Origin: Pholis gunnellus
Lineage: Eukaryota; Chordata; Actinopteri; Perciformes; Pholidae
Length of the DNA stretch: 64,000 nucleotides
Assembly: GCA_910591455.2 (NCBI GenBank)
Contig: OU342804.1
Location: 15,939,633-16,003,632, forward strand
Direction: 5' to 3'
Shown here: in pieces, positions 1-13,337 of the stretch
Position numbering within the stretch: position 1 is the first letter of the stretch
Layout: the number at the start of each line of letters is the position of its first letter
Position numbers and translations under genes: made by a program
Notes under the pieces: model-generated
The model's database searches: none
Told to the model about the DNA's origin: nothing
The model's input: only the letters and a program-made list of their open reading frames with translations

Positions 1-3000
1 CTTGTTGTCTTGACAACACAGCAGGTTGGAGATGCGTTCAAAGCATCTAGAGAGTAGGAATTTTCTTCATGCCAAAATTAATAATGCTTACTTCACTGAC
101 CCTGTCGTAACAAAGACACTTTGAAGACACTTTTAAAAGTATCTGCTGTCTGTTGATGTAAGTGTCACTATGTATCGAGATTGTGAGGTTAAAGGCACTT
201 ATTTTATGGAGCAAGTCAGGATAGAAACCTGACGTGCAAAATCAGCCTTTCATGGTTTGTTTAACCAATGTTTTAATTTGTATATCCTCCTGAAATGCAG
301 ACTAATATTTACAGTGACTAATATATTTTTATCCATTTTCATGCGATTAAAACATTATATTAACAGATGTTCCTAAATATTGCACTAGCATACTGTATAT
401 TGTAATATTTTTCATAGAGAGAAAATATTTATAGAAAAAAGCCTTATTTACCTTTTGCCAGTGTCCATAATAGAGGGGGGGGACGACGTTTAAAAAAAGC
501 CTGCTCTGTGGATGCAGATTGTGGATCCGAGTATTGATTTGCCAGCTGCTTTACTTCTTCTATCCATCCCTCCATCCATTTCCCTCTTTTCCTGACATTA
601 TCACCCTTCATCATACAGTTATCAGTTCATTTCACCCTAGTCTTCCTTCCTTATTCTCCTCCTCGTCACTCCTTCATTCGTCTTCAGACATATTCACCTG
701 TCAAAATGATCACCTCAGCAGGGTTTGTGTGTGTCCTTGTGTGTGCACTTGTGTCTCTGTGCAAGGAAAGACATCTGTCTGGCCAATGGTCAGAGGAAAA
801 GACTGTCTGTATTATAAATGACTCCTTAGAGACAGGTACGACAAATGGTAAAAGTGAATGAACGTGTGTGTATCTGTCTCCAAGCTCTTTCATGTGTACC
901 GGCATCCCTGCCTCTCTATGAGCCAGGCAGTGGGCTTGTTTAAGTCTCTGTTTTCTCTGTCTTTCTCACAGGCCAATTTGCTGTCTGAGGGCCACCACGG
1001 CGAAGAGCAGTAGGCAGATGTCCTAGGTAGAGTTATAGCTGGAGGGGCAAACCCATGGTGGCTTAGCCCATCCATCGTGGGGCGGCAGGAGGGCGTCCAC
1101 CCTGGTAATTACCGGAGAAATGTTGTTGTGACAAGATGGTATGAGCAGCGTATGTGAGTGTGAGAGACAGAGATTTTTAGGGAAGTGTTGTTTTTGACAA
1201 GACTGTAAGGACGGCTGGAAGCCATTCGTCCTGCGACAACACTGATTAGGTGTCACCAGGAGTGTATCTGTGAGAGAACGACACAAAAAGGCAAGAGAGA
1301 GCACTTCATAAAAAGACATCGTGTTTACACAATGTCTAATGACCCACTTCTGGACCCAGCCAGACCATCATACTCTCCACGTCCCTCCACTCTTGTATTA
1401 CACTCTTCATCAAGTTCATCCCCTTTTGTCTCTATTCTTCTTTACTTTTACCTGCTCCCTCCACTTTCCTGCTTCCTTTATTTTCTTTCCCAATCCGCTC
1501 TCTGCCTTCTCAATCAAAACCTTTTTGTTGCACAGAGAGGCAATAATTCCTTACCCAGGATTACCCATAGATACCCGCTCTCTCCCTCTCTTTCTCTCTC
1601 GCTCCATCTCTCCATACGGGGCATGTCATTTAACATGCCTCCAGTCACCTCTCACAGTCAGGAAGCTCATCCAACCAGTCATTCTCCATGCCCATTGTTC
1701 CTAAATGAGGGCCATATGCGCTGCGGCCAGCTCTGGTCATAAAGACACACACACACGCCAGGGGTGATACCAGTGTCTATGGGAGAATGTGTGTGTATGT
1801 GAGAATGTCACACATTGCTCTGCACAGCGCGTGTGTATGAATCATTATTGTGTGTGACAGTATATGAGTGATTATATGTGAGTTTCTGTGTATGTGGGCC
1901 TGTCTGTGTGTGTGTGTTTGTCTGTGCGTGTGTGTTCCTACAGCCACAGTGGGGTGCGACGGATGGAATGTGTGTTTCTCGGCAGGACCAGTTCGGCCAT
2001 TATTATTAAACATCTGTCCGCAGCACATTAATTCCCCCACTCTGACGCATCCCTCTCTACCCAGGGATCACTTAATTGAAATCCATAATGACTCTTTCTT
2101 CCCTTCTCTCCCACACTGAGCAAAGTGAAGCTGGAAAATATATTTCAGGCAAAAAAGGAAGTTTATATCAGCTATTATCGTGTTTTACTGCCACCACGTT
2201 TAAGGTAACACACAACACCTTGGTTTTCTGTAAAACAAAGAATGATGGTGACTGTATTTCCTAAAATATTTCACAAATAAACCAAGTTAATGTGTTGACA
2301 TGTGTGGGTGTTGTTGGCCTATTAGTCCCTATACAGTTTAGGATATTAAATAAAATATAACAAACTAAAGCAAAGAATAGTGATTTATTTCATAGTTGAC
2401 TAAAGATACACATTTTCTTTGAGAATCAAGTAGATTAATGCCGAGCACAAACTAACATGTTCAGCTCAGATAGCTGATTGTATGATGGATGATTGTAAGT
2501 TACTTGTGTCCAGCGTGGCACAGAGCATCAGCCAAGAAGGCTAACGCGAGGGCACGGCTGCCTGCTTTGCCAAGCATATTTTATCATCTCTACATTTTAT
2601 TTTATTTTGCATTAGTGGCACCTGGTGCAACATTAATTAATGTTCTGCTCCACATGATCCCAAATCAAGGAAGATCCAAACATTGAAAGTGTTGTATGTG
2701 CCTTATTTTCATCTTTGAGTCTTTTCACATCCACTGTCGAAACAGTTTGTCAGTTTAGTGCCACTTCGACTTTCTATCCCAAAACCTAAATGTTTAACTT
2801 TTACTGTGGATAGTTCTGTCATTATGTTAATTTAATGTTCATTAATGAATAAAATTTTTTTCCCGTGCTCTCTCTTGATTCACAAATTCTTAAAAAGGAC
2901 AGTTTTTAGGAAGGACACAGTGAGATACACAAAGCCCAAAGTTAACTCCAGTTAAAAGCAACATATGTGAATCATTAGATAAAATAGGGTCAGAATAATG

Positions 3001-3017
3001 TTCATTTTAAACTTTAA
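1..3017. other. unique non-coding DNA, no gene seen
   Basis: AT-rich unique sequence. A C/T-rich stretch lies around 1360-1620 and short GT-rich patches around 1790-1940. The 127- and 136-residue open frames at 1321-1742 follow the C/T bias and have no recognisable domain. The stretch 2530-2680 is more complex and contains an attaattaat core. I see no splice-bounded exon, RNA gene or transposon end. Confidence 0.7.
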
Positions 3018-3210
3018 GACAAGGTCGAATCCAGAACACGCTGGAGGGATTATATCTCCCAGCTGGCCTGGGAACGCCTCGGGATCCCCCAGTATGAGCT
3101 GGAAAATGTTGCGGGCGAGAGGGAAGACTGGGTCAGCCTGCTTGGCCTGCTGCCACCGCGACCCGACCCCGGATAAGCGGAGGAAAATGGATGGATGGAC
3201 AAGGTCGAAT
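3018..3210 (+). mobile_element. 5'-truncated Rex3/RTE-like LINE 3' end with perfect target duplication
   Basis: The insertion is framed by a perfect 13-bp direct repeat, gacaaggtcgaat, at 3018-3030 and 3198-3210. The first base of the right copy may belong to the tail. Between the copies lies the extreme 3' end of a non-LTR retrotransposon. A 45-codon frame at 3039-3173, ending in TAA at 3174-3176, encodes the C-terminus of an RT polyprotein with the pieces RWRDYISQLAWERLGIP and LLPPRPDPG. It has no internal stop or frameshift. A short UTR follows, ending in an ATGG-type repeat (atggatgga). From memory, teleost Rex3 elements of the RTE clade have this C-terminus and a GATG-repeat tail. The extreme 5' truncation fits failed target-primed reverse transcription. 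The open frame and exact duplication imply a recent event. The RTE/Rex3 family name is less certain than the LINE call. Confidence 0.85.
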
Positions 3211-3760
3211 ACAAAAGAGAGAAGCACAATGTTTGGTTCTCCAAAATAAGTTTAGTGTTTAATAAGCTAATGCAGTTTTAATCACAGTTTTATAGAATCT
3301 TCTTGATAGGATGATTCATGGTATTTTCACCTTAGGCATTATTTTCCCGTTCCATTAAAATTCCCCATAACACGCACAGAGCTAACTCCAAAAAGTGATT
3401 AAAACACTTCCAGTTTGAGCTGATGTCATCTGTGTTACACTAAATTGTTATTGAAAATATAGAGGAGGCCCTCAAACCAGAAGCTCACCTATAGGCCTCA
3501 AAAAGGCCAGACGCTGGCCCTGGTCTTCTGAGCAAAACTATGCAAATTGCTCCTTAATATTTTCTACCTGGGGCTGCTGTTACTTTTTACAGTGGCAATG
3601 CTTTTAAACCAATTTGAAGCCATCTCTTTTTCCCCTCTCCATCTCATCCCCCTCCCACCTTTCCTCATTCCCCATCCTAATATCCTACTAATGGATAAAA
3701 ACTATGATTGTGCCGGTAGAGGAGAAATATCATACCTTTATTAGCTCACCTATACCCACA

Positions 3761-3813
3761 GAGAGAGGGGGGGAGAGAGAGAGAGAGATCGAGAGAGAGA
3801 GGGAGAGAGAGAG
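3761..3813. repeat. (GA)n microsatellite, interrupted
   Basis: Purine-only tract of GA units with GGG and ATC interruptions. It is short of the pure arrays seen later in the window. Confidence 0.95.
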
Positions 3814-3962
3814 TAAGTAATGAATTGAGCATTGTGTAAAATAGTTTAATGCAGGGGTGGTTCATCATTATTTGTGGCGGATTTTGTGCAGACAGGGGTG
3901 ATCCATTAGTATGGTCGTTTCCATCTGTGTATGCAAGTCTCAGTGTGTGTATGCGTGTGTAT

Positions 3963-3964
<2 letters not shown>

Positions 3965-4001
<37 letters not shown>

Positions 4002-4107
4002 TGTCCCACCCAGAAGGACATTCGCTGCTGCCGGCCCCACTGTCACAATGAGAGATTCATCACCACACACACACATACTCACACACTCACACACACACAC
4101 ACACACT
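3965..4107. repeat. facing (GT)n and (CA)n arrays
   Basis: (GT)n at 3965-4002 is followed by about 60 bp of unique sequence and then an interrupted (CA)n at 4062-4107 on the same strand. The two arrays are reverse complements, so the segment can fold into a long hairpin as single-stranded DNA or RNA. The open frames read through here are Cys-Val or His-Thr translations of the repeat. Confidence 0.95.
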
Positions 4108-6435
4108 GGCTACAGTACACATGTGGCATTATTGTTCCATCATTACTCATCTCATTCTTCTTTTCAACAATTTGTCATTTTCCTAGATTCATATGGCAGA
4201 ATGTTCACTGTGTGGACGGTCAAGGCGAGAATTACAAACATTACATTGGATTTGAAAAAATGTAATTGTAGCAATATCAAATTAGAAATCATTATTAAAT
4301 GACCTATTTACATTCCGATACTGTAGGTGTGTTGGGTAAGAAAATTATTTAAAGGTCTGATACAATTCTTCTGATATCGTTAAATCACTGCAAGGTGAGT
4401 CGGACTTATTAAAACAATGTTAAATTGAGGAAATTATCAAGAGTAACAGTGACTCAGAATTGGTTTTAAAGAAAATAATACAATAACTGTAGTTCAAATT
4501 CAAGTTGTATCTAACAACGCAGTAAAATCTCTTCATCCACTGTTTATTGCTTTAAAATTGTCCAATATTATCTTTCTGACAACAACATTACCTTGTGCAG
4601 AATTCTTCAAATCTTGTGTAAAGTCACACTGATGATATATTCTCCTGTGTTTTTGCACATTCTTCCCTTAAATTTCTATAAAAAAAATTAAGAAAATTGA
4701 AATACAGTGTATTCAAATGCCAGACAAACTACTCTTCTAGAGTAAATGATGCGTCTGCAGCAACATGATTGCAGGCGCAGCATGCATCAGAAATAAAGGC
4801 TTAGACAATGTGGCCGCAAGACTTTCTCATAAGCTTGCCTTATTTGTTCACAATACATTCTTTTTCATTCAATTTATTACAATTATACAGAAAGGAGGGG
4901 AAACAGAACAGAACCGCCATCAAAGAGGAGAGGAAGAGAGTAAAGATAAAGAGAAACATTTTTAGTGGCATGATTGCCACATCTGATGGCCATTCCTTTA
5001 CCCCCGCACGTCCACACCCACAATCACATTCTCATTTCAAAATAAAACCCTCAGTAGTTTAATGGAATTTAAATTTTTTCACTACTGGAGAGGGAAAATA
5101 AATCATCCAGTGCATACTCTGATCATGGCAGGGTGTAGACATGCAACTGAGGATTCTCTGTCTTCGCCCTCTCTGGAGCACTTTACCACTTACACTTCAC
5201 TTGTTCTTTTCATCTGTCCCGACGTGTCCCCTATTACACTCATCTCTTGCTCTCTTGGTCTGATTTGCGTCTGTCTTTAGCTTGCTCTGTCTGGTTTGCA
5301 TTGCTTGCATGGCTCTCTCCTTTTTTCCCCCATCTGTGTCTGTGACATTAACCTCTTTCTAAGTTCTTGTCTCTCCCCACGCAGTTGTTTTTTTCTGCAA
5401 TTACGACATTCTGAACACACACAGTCTGTTAGTTCTGAAGCATAACAAACCTTTAGAATGCCTGTGTGTGTATATGTCCTGTCACCACAAGAGCTGGTCT
5501 ATTTCTCTGTGCTCCCAGCTAATTGGTTGGACCGTGAGAGAGACAGGCTGGAGAGGTGGCCAGATCCGACAGTGAGTGTGTGAGCGTGTGTGTGTGTGTC
5601 AGATGTCCTCTGGCATGCCTCAGAGAGCTAATCATAACCACACTGCAGAGATTAATGAAGTCAAGAGCAATCAGCCCTGACACACAAACAGGGACACACA
5701 CACACATCCACGCACACTCACACGCACACACACAGGAATGTATAGTAGTTCTGGCTCAGATACTTTGGACCATGTTTAGTTGAGGCAGTGACATGTGGAG
5801 TGACATAATGATTAATTGAATCTCTTCTTGTGTGAACATCTGTACGTACATATGTTGCTATTGTCAAAGTTCCTCTTTGCATGCTTGCGTAACTTGTGCT
5901 CAGCCCCTCTGGAGAAGTTTTTTTTTAAATCCTGTGAAATTGATGCATTTTATACTGTGTGGGGAGAGGCAGAGGATTTTTACCATGGCTACAGTTTAAT
6001 GCTGGACAGATGCATGGTTTAAGAACCTCTGATGCAATATTAAAGCAGGACAGATTGATGGCAATGTTTTCTATCACTATACATCTAATGTAATACATAT
6101 AATGCTTTCCCTGGTGCATGATAGATGGAGGATGGGGTACTTCTACTGGACTTAGCATGGATGGGACATTAGAGTAGGGGAAAGCTTTGTTATTGTTTCC
6201 TAGGAGTGAGAGGGACAAACAGGCTCTGTCACATGTTCATAGACAAAGCAGGGGAGATAAGTTAGCAGTAGTTCACCAGTGGGACACTTTAATCTCCTTA
6301 AATGCCTGCTGGCTCTGCTCAGTCTACTGGGCTGGATGTCCCTTCCAAGCAAGATTAGCAATTGACTGGTCAATACCATGACGTTGAGAATTAAGCATCT
6401 ACAACCAGAAGCTATGCCAGACATGTCAACCGCCT

Positions 6436-6850
6436 CACATTATTTTTAAGTCTGGGCCTCGGGCAGGTGGTAATGGCAGTAGACTTATCTAGCTGGGGGC
6501 GCACCTGCCTTTGGGCCAGGAGGTTCCCCAGACATTGAATCTCCCCCCCTGCCCAATTACACACTTTTAAGGGGTTGGCTGTGAGTCCTGCCTTGGGGAC
6601 ACCAAGACCACAGCCACCATCTGCAGACCCTGTTCCTGGTTGTCAGCCACAATGATGACATCATCTGTGTAGGCTGCAGTAAACACGTTGCAGTAAAGTT
6701 ATTTTTCTAGAGACTGCCTCTGTGCTCCACAGAGGGGACCATGCGGGCATCTCCTTCAATGTGCAGGGTTAGCACTCCAGAGCTTGGCCCAATGCAGTCT
6801 GGTCCCATGTCTGCCAGAGCCATATTCACTACAACTGGGTCTTCTCTTTC
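6436..6850 (-). pseudogene. decayed non-LTR retrotransposon RT fragment (YTDD box)
   Basis: On the minus strand, the bases at 6651-6671 encode YTDDVII, a match to the catalytic (Y/F)xDD box of reverse transcriptases. The preceding codons read FTAA, and VADNQEQGLQ follows, as after the AYADD box of LINE RTs. Farther downstream the same strand gives CNWAGG, like the VNW motif after the palm, and then LPLPPARGPDLKIM, like the LPxLPxGLxWxxxGLKxLG block of fish Tx1/L1-type elements. Several stops and frame changes break the reading, so this is a dead relic. The clade is an inference from motif order. Both edges are approximate and no tail or target duplication is visible. Confidence 0.5.
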
Positions 6851-9800
6851 AGTTGGGGATTATAGATGCACTAAAGGACGTGTGCATTTCAATTGGATTA
6901 TCTAAAACACAAACCTGCATGCAGAGAGGAAACTAAACCAACCCTGGCCACTATAACTTTCAGCAGGTGTGACGACACCAGTGGTCAGATGCAAACAGAC
7001 TTCCAACCTCTCTGCAAGACAGATGAATAGACATGAGCGCTAATTACCAACTGATGGCAGCTGTGACTGTGACGCCATGCCAGCCGCTGTCTCAAACCCC
7101 AGACTGATACCAAAACCACTCCAAACTGCCACAACAACTATCATCCACGTGTAGTTGCTCGGCTCGTATTTGAGCAGAGAGAGAAAAAGAGAAACAAAAG
7201 AGAAAAGGAGGGGGGCAAAAAGTACATAACATTCCTCTGTTTCAGAGCACAGGGCTTTCAGCTCCTCATGAAGACCTTGACCTGTAGCCCCTATGGGCCT
7301 TTGTGCATGCTTCACAGGCTACAGAGGCCCCTGATCCCATTTATCTATTTGTGGTGCGTGTAGGTGTGGTTGTGGTGTGTGCACAAATCGGAGAATACAT
7401 TGCATTGCATGCGTTTGTTCTTGAGTGTGCATCTAATGTGTGTATGCGTGTGCATGCTTAAGTAGAGCCAGTTTTAGTTTTGCAATATGTGGCTGTTGTG
7501 CGCCACATGACCAAACCAATAAACTCACCAGTGCCAGACACATAAAGCATACAGCTAACTTTTTGTTTGAGCCGCGAACATAAAAACGTTATAATTCATG
7601 GGGAGGGATAAACCTGAAGAGCAACAAAATGTTGTTATCGGTAAATGTTGGATGTGTCATAAATTGCTCAGTCTTGCTTTATGATAAAGTAACCATGTTT
7701 GGCAGTTTCATTTTGGATTTTGCTTTATTATGTTTATAATATGATACCGTGTAGAGTGAACTTTGATGGTCATGAATCTTGCTTTCACACAGTCTGCACT
7801 TGACTCGGGCCAAGCTTTGAATGTGAAGTACATACTTGTTGCCAATGACCACACTATAACACGCATCAACACACTTGCATTTGTGGTTTAGTGTGTGAGT
7901 CCAAAGAACTTTGACTGGGTTTGGCCATTGTTTATTATTCCCACTGACAGATGTGTTTTGCCTCTCCCATTTGCTGCTAACTGATTGAACTATTACTTTA
8001 AAATGTTTTTGCAAAGTATGTTGTATCAATGTATAGGTAGACTGGATTACTCCAAATAAATAGTTAAATCATAACTTAATAAACATTTCTTCAATTTGTT
8101 TTGCTGGTAAAAAGGTTATGAAACAACTTATTATAATTGTATCAGCTATGTAACACCAGCACTCCAACTTTTGAATTATATTCAATATCTTTTCTCTACA
8201 GTAACTACAGAAAACTCTAATAGTGGATATAGTGTAATCAGATTACTTGATGGCGTTGTATAGTCCATTGCATTCTAACACTGCCCACTCACATAGTAAA
8301 AGCTTCATTCATCACAGAAGCAATCTAACTTTCAAATCAACAGAAATCAGCCCTGGCCACAGGTGACTGGCCTGGCCAAATAGCCTTTTGCGCGTGCATG
8401 TGTGTGTGTGTGTGTGTGTATGTGCGTGCGTATGTGTGTGAGTGAGCTGGCCTGTGTCTTTTGATGTGTATTAGATGATTTAGATAGAGGGCAGGCATGT
8501 CCAACACTGAAGGTCCCATGACTACACTTTGCAAAATAGCCCAATAGTTTTTGATCCCATATTATTTCCCAAACAAATAAATGTCTAAACATATGTGTCT
8601 AAGTTAAAGATGAAGATAAAGATAATTAAATATGTTCAGAGGAAAAATAAGGACCCTAACACATTGACAATATAAACAAGTATTGCTAATTGGTGGATTA
8701 ACAAGATGAAAATAAGTAAATGAAGTAGTGATAAAACTGTAAAAGGTTAAAAATGTGACTCAAACGGACACTGCAACATATAGCAGCAGTAGATAATGAA
8801 AAACATGTAGATTGGTATGTAAACAAGATTAAAAAAAGGATGGAAACCGACCCATGCTAATGGACATGCACAAATAATTATGCTAACAAAGACAAATAGC
8901 AAAAACTAAAACAATTTAAGAGAGTAAGACAAAGACACCTAAACCATGAGCCAGACAGAGCAGAACCCAAGCAGTTGGTACTAAGGCAAACAGTACATCA
9001 TTTACAGGTATTCCCACACCAACTGATATCAGAGTGAATGTGTAAACCTGATTATGATGGGCTTGTCTCTTCACATGTCAGAGGCAGCAGCAAAGGTCAC
9101 TGAGCACCAGGGAAGTATGAGGCTTTTAGGGAGGAGGAAAACACTAAATACTCCTAATCCCCCGTTTATTTGCCGCATGGGTGGTTAAAAGCTACTCTCA
9201 GCCTCATAAAATTAAAACCAAGTGTGCAGCGAACTGTAGAGAAGAGACGCAGATATAGAAAGATCGCAAGAAAGGAGGGGAAGAGAAAAATACTTTAATG
9301 ATGAGGCGGGAAAGATAGTGAGATGGAGAGAGAAAGAAAGAGGGAGGTGGAGAAAGTGTGAGGAAGTAAGGGGAATTGAGAAGCGGTGATGTGGAGCTCC
9401 AAAACATTCTTTAGCAGAATGAGCTGTCACCTGCACCTCCTTTGCCTGGCGATCTATGGTTCACACCGGCTGCCTTTGATTAATACATCCCACCTAAATC
9501 ATCGAAAGTTCCCCTTTCCTTCTTCCCCATAAAATGCAATACACAACACAAATCAGCCTGTTAAACAGTCAAGCCGGATAACAATCGGAAAATAATGCAT
9601 CTTACCTGGGCCATCCCGATAAATTGTTCCTTATAACACCCTCCCTTAAACCAAAATCAATTCATCCGCCTCCCATTTTTATTAAAATCCCCAGTAATAA
9701 ATCTTCCCCCAATGTTTGTTCATCTGTTTTTTGATACATTTATATCACTTTCAGTTCTGCTTCAGTGTTTCCCCTGACTCTACAGCGTAAAATGGAAAAA

Positions 9801-9876
9801 TCTATTTGGGGCCAATAGAATAGTTAAAGGGGTGTTATGGGTGCCTGTTCTTGTGGTGAAAATGGGTGTCAATTTG

Positions 9877-9918
9877 TGTGTGTGTGTGCGCGCGTGTGTG
9901 TGTGTGCGTGCGTGTGTG
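9877..9918. repeat. (GT)n with CG interruptions
   Basis: Alternating purine-pyrimidine GT tract with an internal gcgcgcg and later gcgtgcg. Such tracts favour left-handed Z-DNA. Confidence 0.9.
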
Positions 9919-11987
9919 TAAATGGAATCGATAAATGTGGCAGTGTGGTGAGTAGATAGCACCCTTCCTCTTGCCTTTCTGATTAACCCACACAACTGAA
10001 AACCTGACAGCAATATAACAATATTAGAGGGTAAGTGTGTATGTGAAGATGTGTGTGCATGTGTTAGTAGGCCACTCACTACTTTAAGTAGCAGCACCCA
10101 TCTGTATCCTGCTTCAGGTTAGCAGTGTTTAACCGGCAGTATACTCCTCCTACTGCACTGTGAGGATATTTTAACAAGAGAACTTACAAGTTTCAAAACA
10201 TTTCACTCAGATGACTGAAAACAAGGACACTACATGTACTTAAAAAAAGAAACAAAGGAAAAGACACAGTGAAATATTTGGAGGGTCGATAGTTTTCTGA
10301 ACACAATAACACAGAAACATGAAGAATCAGCACTTTACTTTGCCTTTTGTTTGACTTGCCACTCATCCAAAATGCATCAATCTATTTTCCCTTTCATTAA
10401 CTTACACCTTCAAACAACATTATTTTCTGTACTGTACATTAACATCATCCTCATGCTCACACAAGGTCATAACTTCAGCTAGATTGATGATACTGTAGAG
10501 TTACATTAATTATGGTCTGTCCATAAAGTGTAAAGTGTACACTTTGCACATATGAGTTGTTTCCTTGCTGATATCATTGTTTTACCCTAGTTTCCATTTA
10601 AGTACATAATCAAAAGCTGACTGTTATTTTACCTATATAACAAGAAAAGCACTTGAAAGACACTTGCTGCTGCAAAAACCTTAATATGAGTTCAACTTGA
10701 CTGTTGCAAGAAACGACGCCGTCAAAATTGGTAGTGCGTGTCAGCTATATTCCATGCTTACTTCCAGTTTTAACATTCTTACAGAAGCAAACCAATATGT
10801 TGACACCTACCCGTGGTCCTGTATTCATTGTAAGACAATTGTGAGATTGCGTTTCCTGCTACTGCCAACTTGACCCTGCGCCTCCCTGCACACCTGACCC
10901 TCATTCCCTCGTTAAGCCCGTCAAATTGTATCGATACCATGCTCTATACAGCATGGGCACGACTTAAAGGTACAGTATGTAGCATTTTGGGGACTCTATT
11001 AGCAGTTTCCATCTGCATCAGTCTGTTTATTTTTCTTCATGGTTTTAATGTTGTTTGCTTTTCTCTGAGGCATTTTGTATTTCTTTGAAATGAAAAATGC
11101 AACATAAACAAAGTTTAAGCCTCCTTGCTTACTGTCCAGATATTTATGAACGTTGTCTTTATTTATTTTATCACGTTCTAATCACAATCTATCTGTCTGT
11201 GGCAGGGTAATGATGGACGATGTAAGAATTCAGACAGCAGAATACAATAGGAATACAATACAATAAGCCTCATCGCCCTGCATTGTCTCATTTGTTGGGT
11301 GATCAATGAATGCTTTGCAGAGTGCTGGGTCGGTCAGTGCTGAGAAATGGAGAGATGTGCCGTGATTTATTCTAGGTGTTAAAAAATAATTTGTTTGGAT
11401 TGATTAACGTTAATTAATTATGCTAATTGAGCAGGATGAAAACAGATGTTGTAAGTGCCCTCCTATTCATTCCTCAGTAAAATTGGTCCTTTAATTACAG
11501 ATGCTGTTGGTTCATCTAAAAACAACTCACAATACATGCAAATGTTTGCACACAGTACACACATGAAAACAGACAGACACATGCACCTGCACCAGTATGC
11601 ATGCTTACATAAATTCAGATTTGATTTGATGAACTTGGATAACATCATAATCTTTTTTCCTGTGTGATGTTACTGAATCATTAGTCTTTCAACTTGATTC
11701 TGGTCCGTTACACTTTGGACTTTTAGATCTAGTTTCTGTTTTCTTGTTTTGTTTTTCACCTTGGCTGTGTTTAATTAAATCTCTTTTGTGTAGAAAATTG
11801 AAAATGTGAAATCAGACTTTCTCTTAAGAGACTGTGGTTGTGTTAAAATTTTAGTTGAAGATGAGAGAATTTGGAAAAATGATTATGATTACTGTTAACG
11901 TGTGTGTTTGTGCTGTGATCAACCAGATTGAGTTGCTATATCTTTCTCAACCAAACTCTTTGCATGTGTGTGTCTGTGCGCTCGTTT

Positions 11988-12035
11988 ACATGTATGTGTG
12001 AGAGTGTGTGTACATGTATGTGTGAGAGTATGTGT
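11988..12035. repeat. 24-bp minisatellite, 2 copies
   Basis: acatgtatgtgtgagagt starts at 11988 and again at 12012. The two 24-bp units differ at one position (gtgtgt versus atgtgt). Confidence 0.85.
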
Positions 12036-13284
12036 AAGTATCTGTGAGCTCAAATGGAGCAAGAGGCTGCGCTGAGCTGCATGGATTTGCTGCTAAAGTT
12101 TGAACAGTTTTAAATTAAAATGTATTGCCCATTCTCAATGTATTGATCTCAAGCCCAGCTGTGTCAATACGCCGCCCCGGCTATTTTTCCAATAACTTAT
12201 AAAGATCTGCCAGCCAGGCATAAATTCATTACATAGCTCTGAGTTTATATTCTCTCTTTTTTTTCTCCCTGTCTCTTCCATCTCTTTTTCCTCTCCTTTT
12301 CTCTCTCTTTTCACCAACTCTCTATTTTTCTCCTTTTACCTTTTCTTCGCAGTCTTCCTCTTATTTTTCTCATTGACACAACCGGTATCCCTCTGTCTGA
12401 GTGTTAACTCAGGAGGCTGTTTTTGCGACTGTCTCAGGTGTGATGGTTATCGACCACCAGCACTCCCTGCTGGGATTACGTTGTTGATATGTAAAGGACT
12501 CCACCCAACACTTGATGAAACCCAAGGTGAAAACAAACCTTTTTTGCTCGAGCTAATTGTAAAGGATGGAATGTTCCATCATATTTGTAGTCTGTCATAA
12601 TCCCTTTGATTCACTGCGTTATGTTTATAATGCGCTTTAGTTTTAATTGTCTTTTCTTAAATTGTATACATTTTTTCATTTTATTTTTGATATTTGTCAT
12701 TGAGTAAAATGGAAATTAAATTTGAAAAAAGTCTTCAGAAAGAACTGACTTCAATACCTTTCAATGTACAAACACATATCCTTTGAATCTCTAAAACCTT
12801 ACAATAATCACTTCCTTAACTTTTTTTAAACTTTTCTTTTCTCTTACATTTCCTCTCACCCCGCTCTCCTCTTCCTTTCCTTCAGTCGTTATCTCTGCTT
12901 CAGCACTTTTTTACTTTTCTTTCCATTCTTTCCCCATTCCTGTTTTCTACTCCTCTTCTCTCATCTCATCTCATTTCTTCTCCTCTGCTCTCCTCCCTCC
13001 TCCTTCCTCTACTCTTTCCATCTCTTTTCCTAATCTCCCTCCACCTCCTCTCATTGTCAATACCTATCTAATTCCACTTTAGCACCAGTAATTGGCTGAT
13101 GGATAGAAGCTATGGATTGGCCTCTTCCTGATGACTGCATGACATTTTTCCCCCTCCCCTACAGCTGGTAATACTAATAGAATTCCAAATCCGCGGCACC
13201 GGGATCCTGTCATGAGTAGGTCAACCGCTGTGTCAAGGTCCTATTGGAAAGCCGGCATCCAACATCTTAATTTAGACTTAGCCT

Positions 13285-13288
<4 letters not shown>

Positions 13289-13333
<45 letters not shown>
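13289..13333. repeat. (TC)n microsatellite
   Basis: About 22 uninterrupted TC units. The neighbouring open frame is Leu-Ser repeat translation, not a gene. Confidence 0.97.

Positions 13334-13337
<4 letters not shown>

Larger units (their letters stand above)
3211..6435. other. unique DNA with GA, GT and CA arrays, no gene seen
   Basis: Apart from the listed arrays this stretch is unique and AT-rich. 3470-3620 and 5610-5680 are non-repetitive, mixed-composition blocks (the second has ctaatcataa and agattaatgaag) that could be regulatory. 4260-4760 is strongly AT-rich. A small GT patch (5580-5600) faces a CA patch (5693-5733). No open frame has a recognisable domain. Confidence 0.65.
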
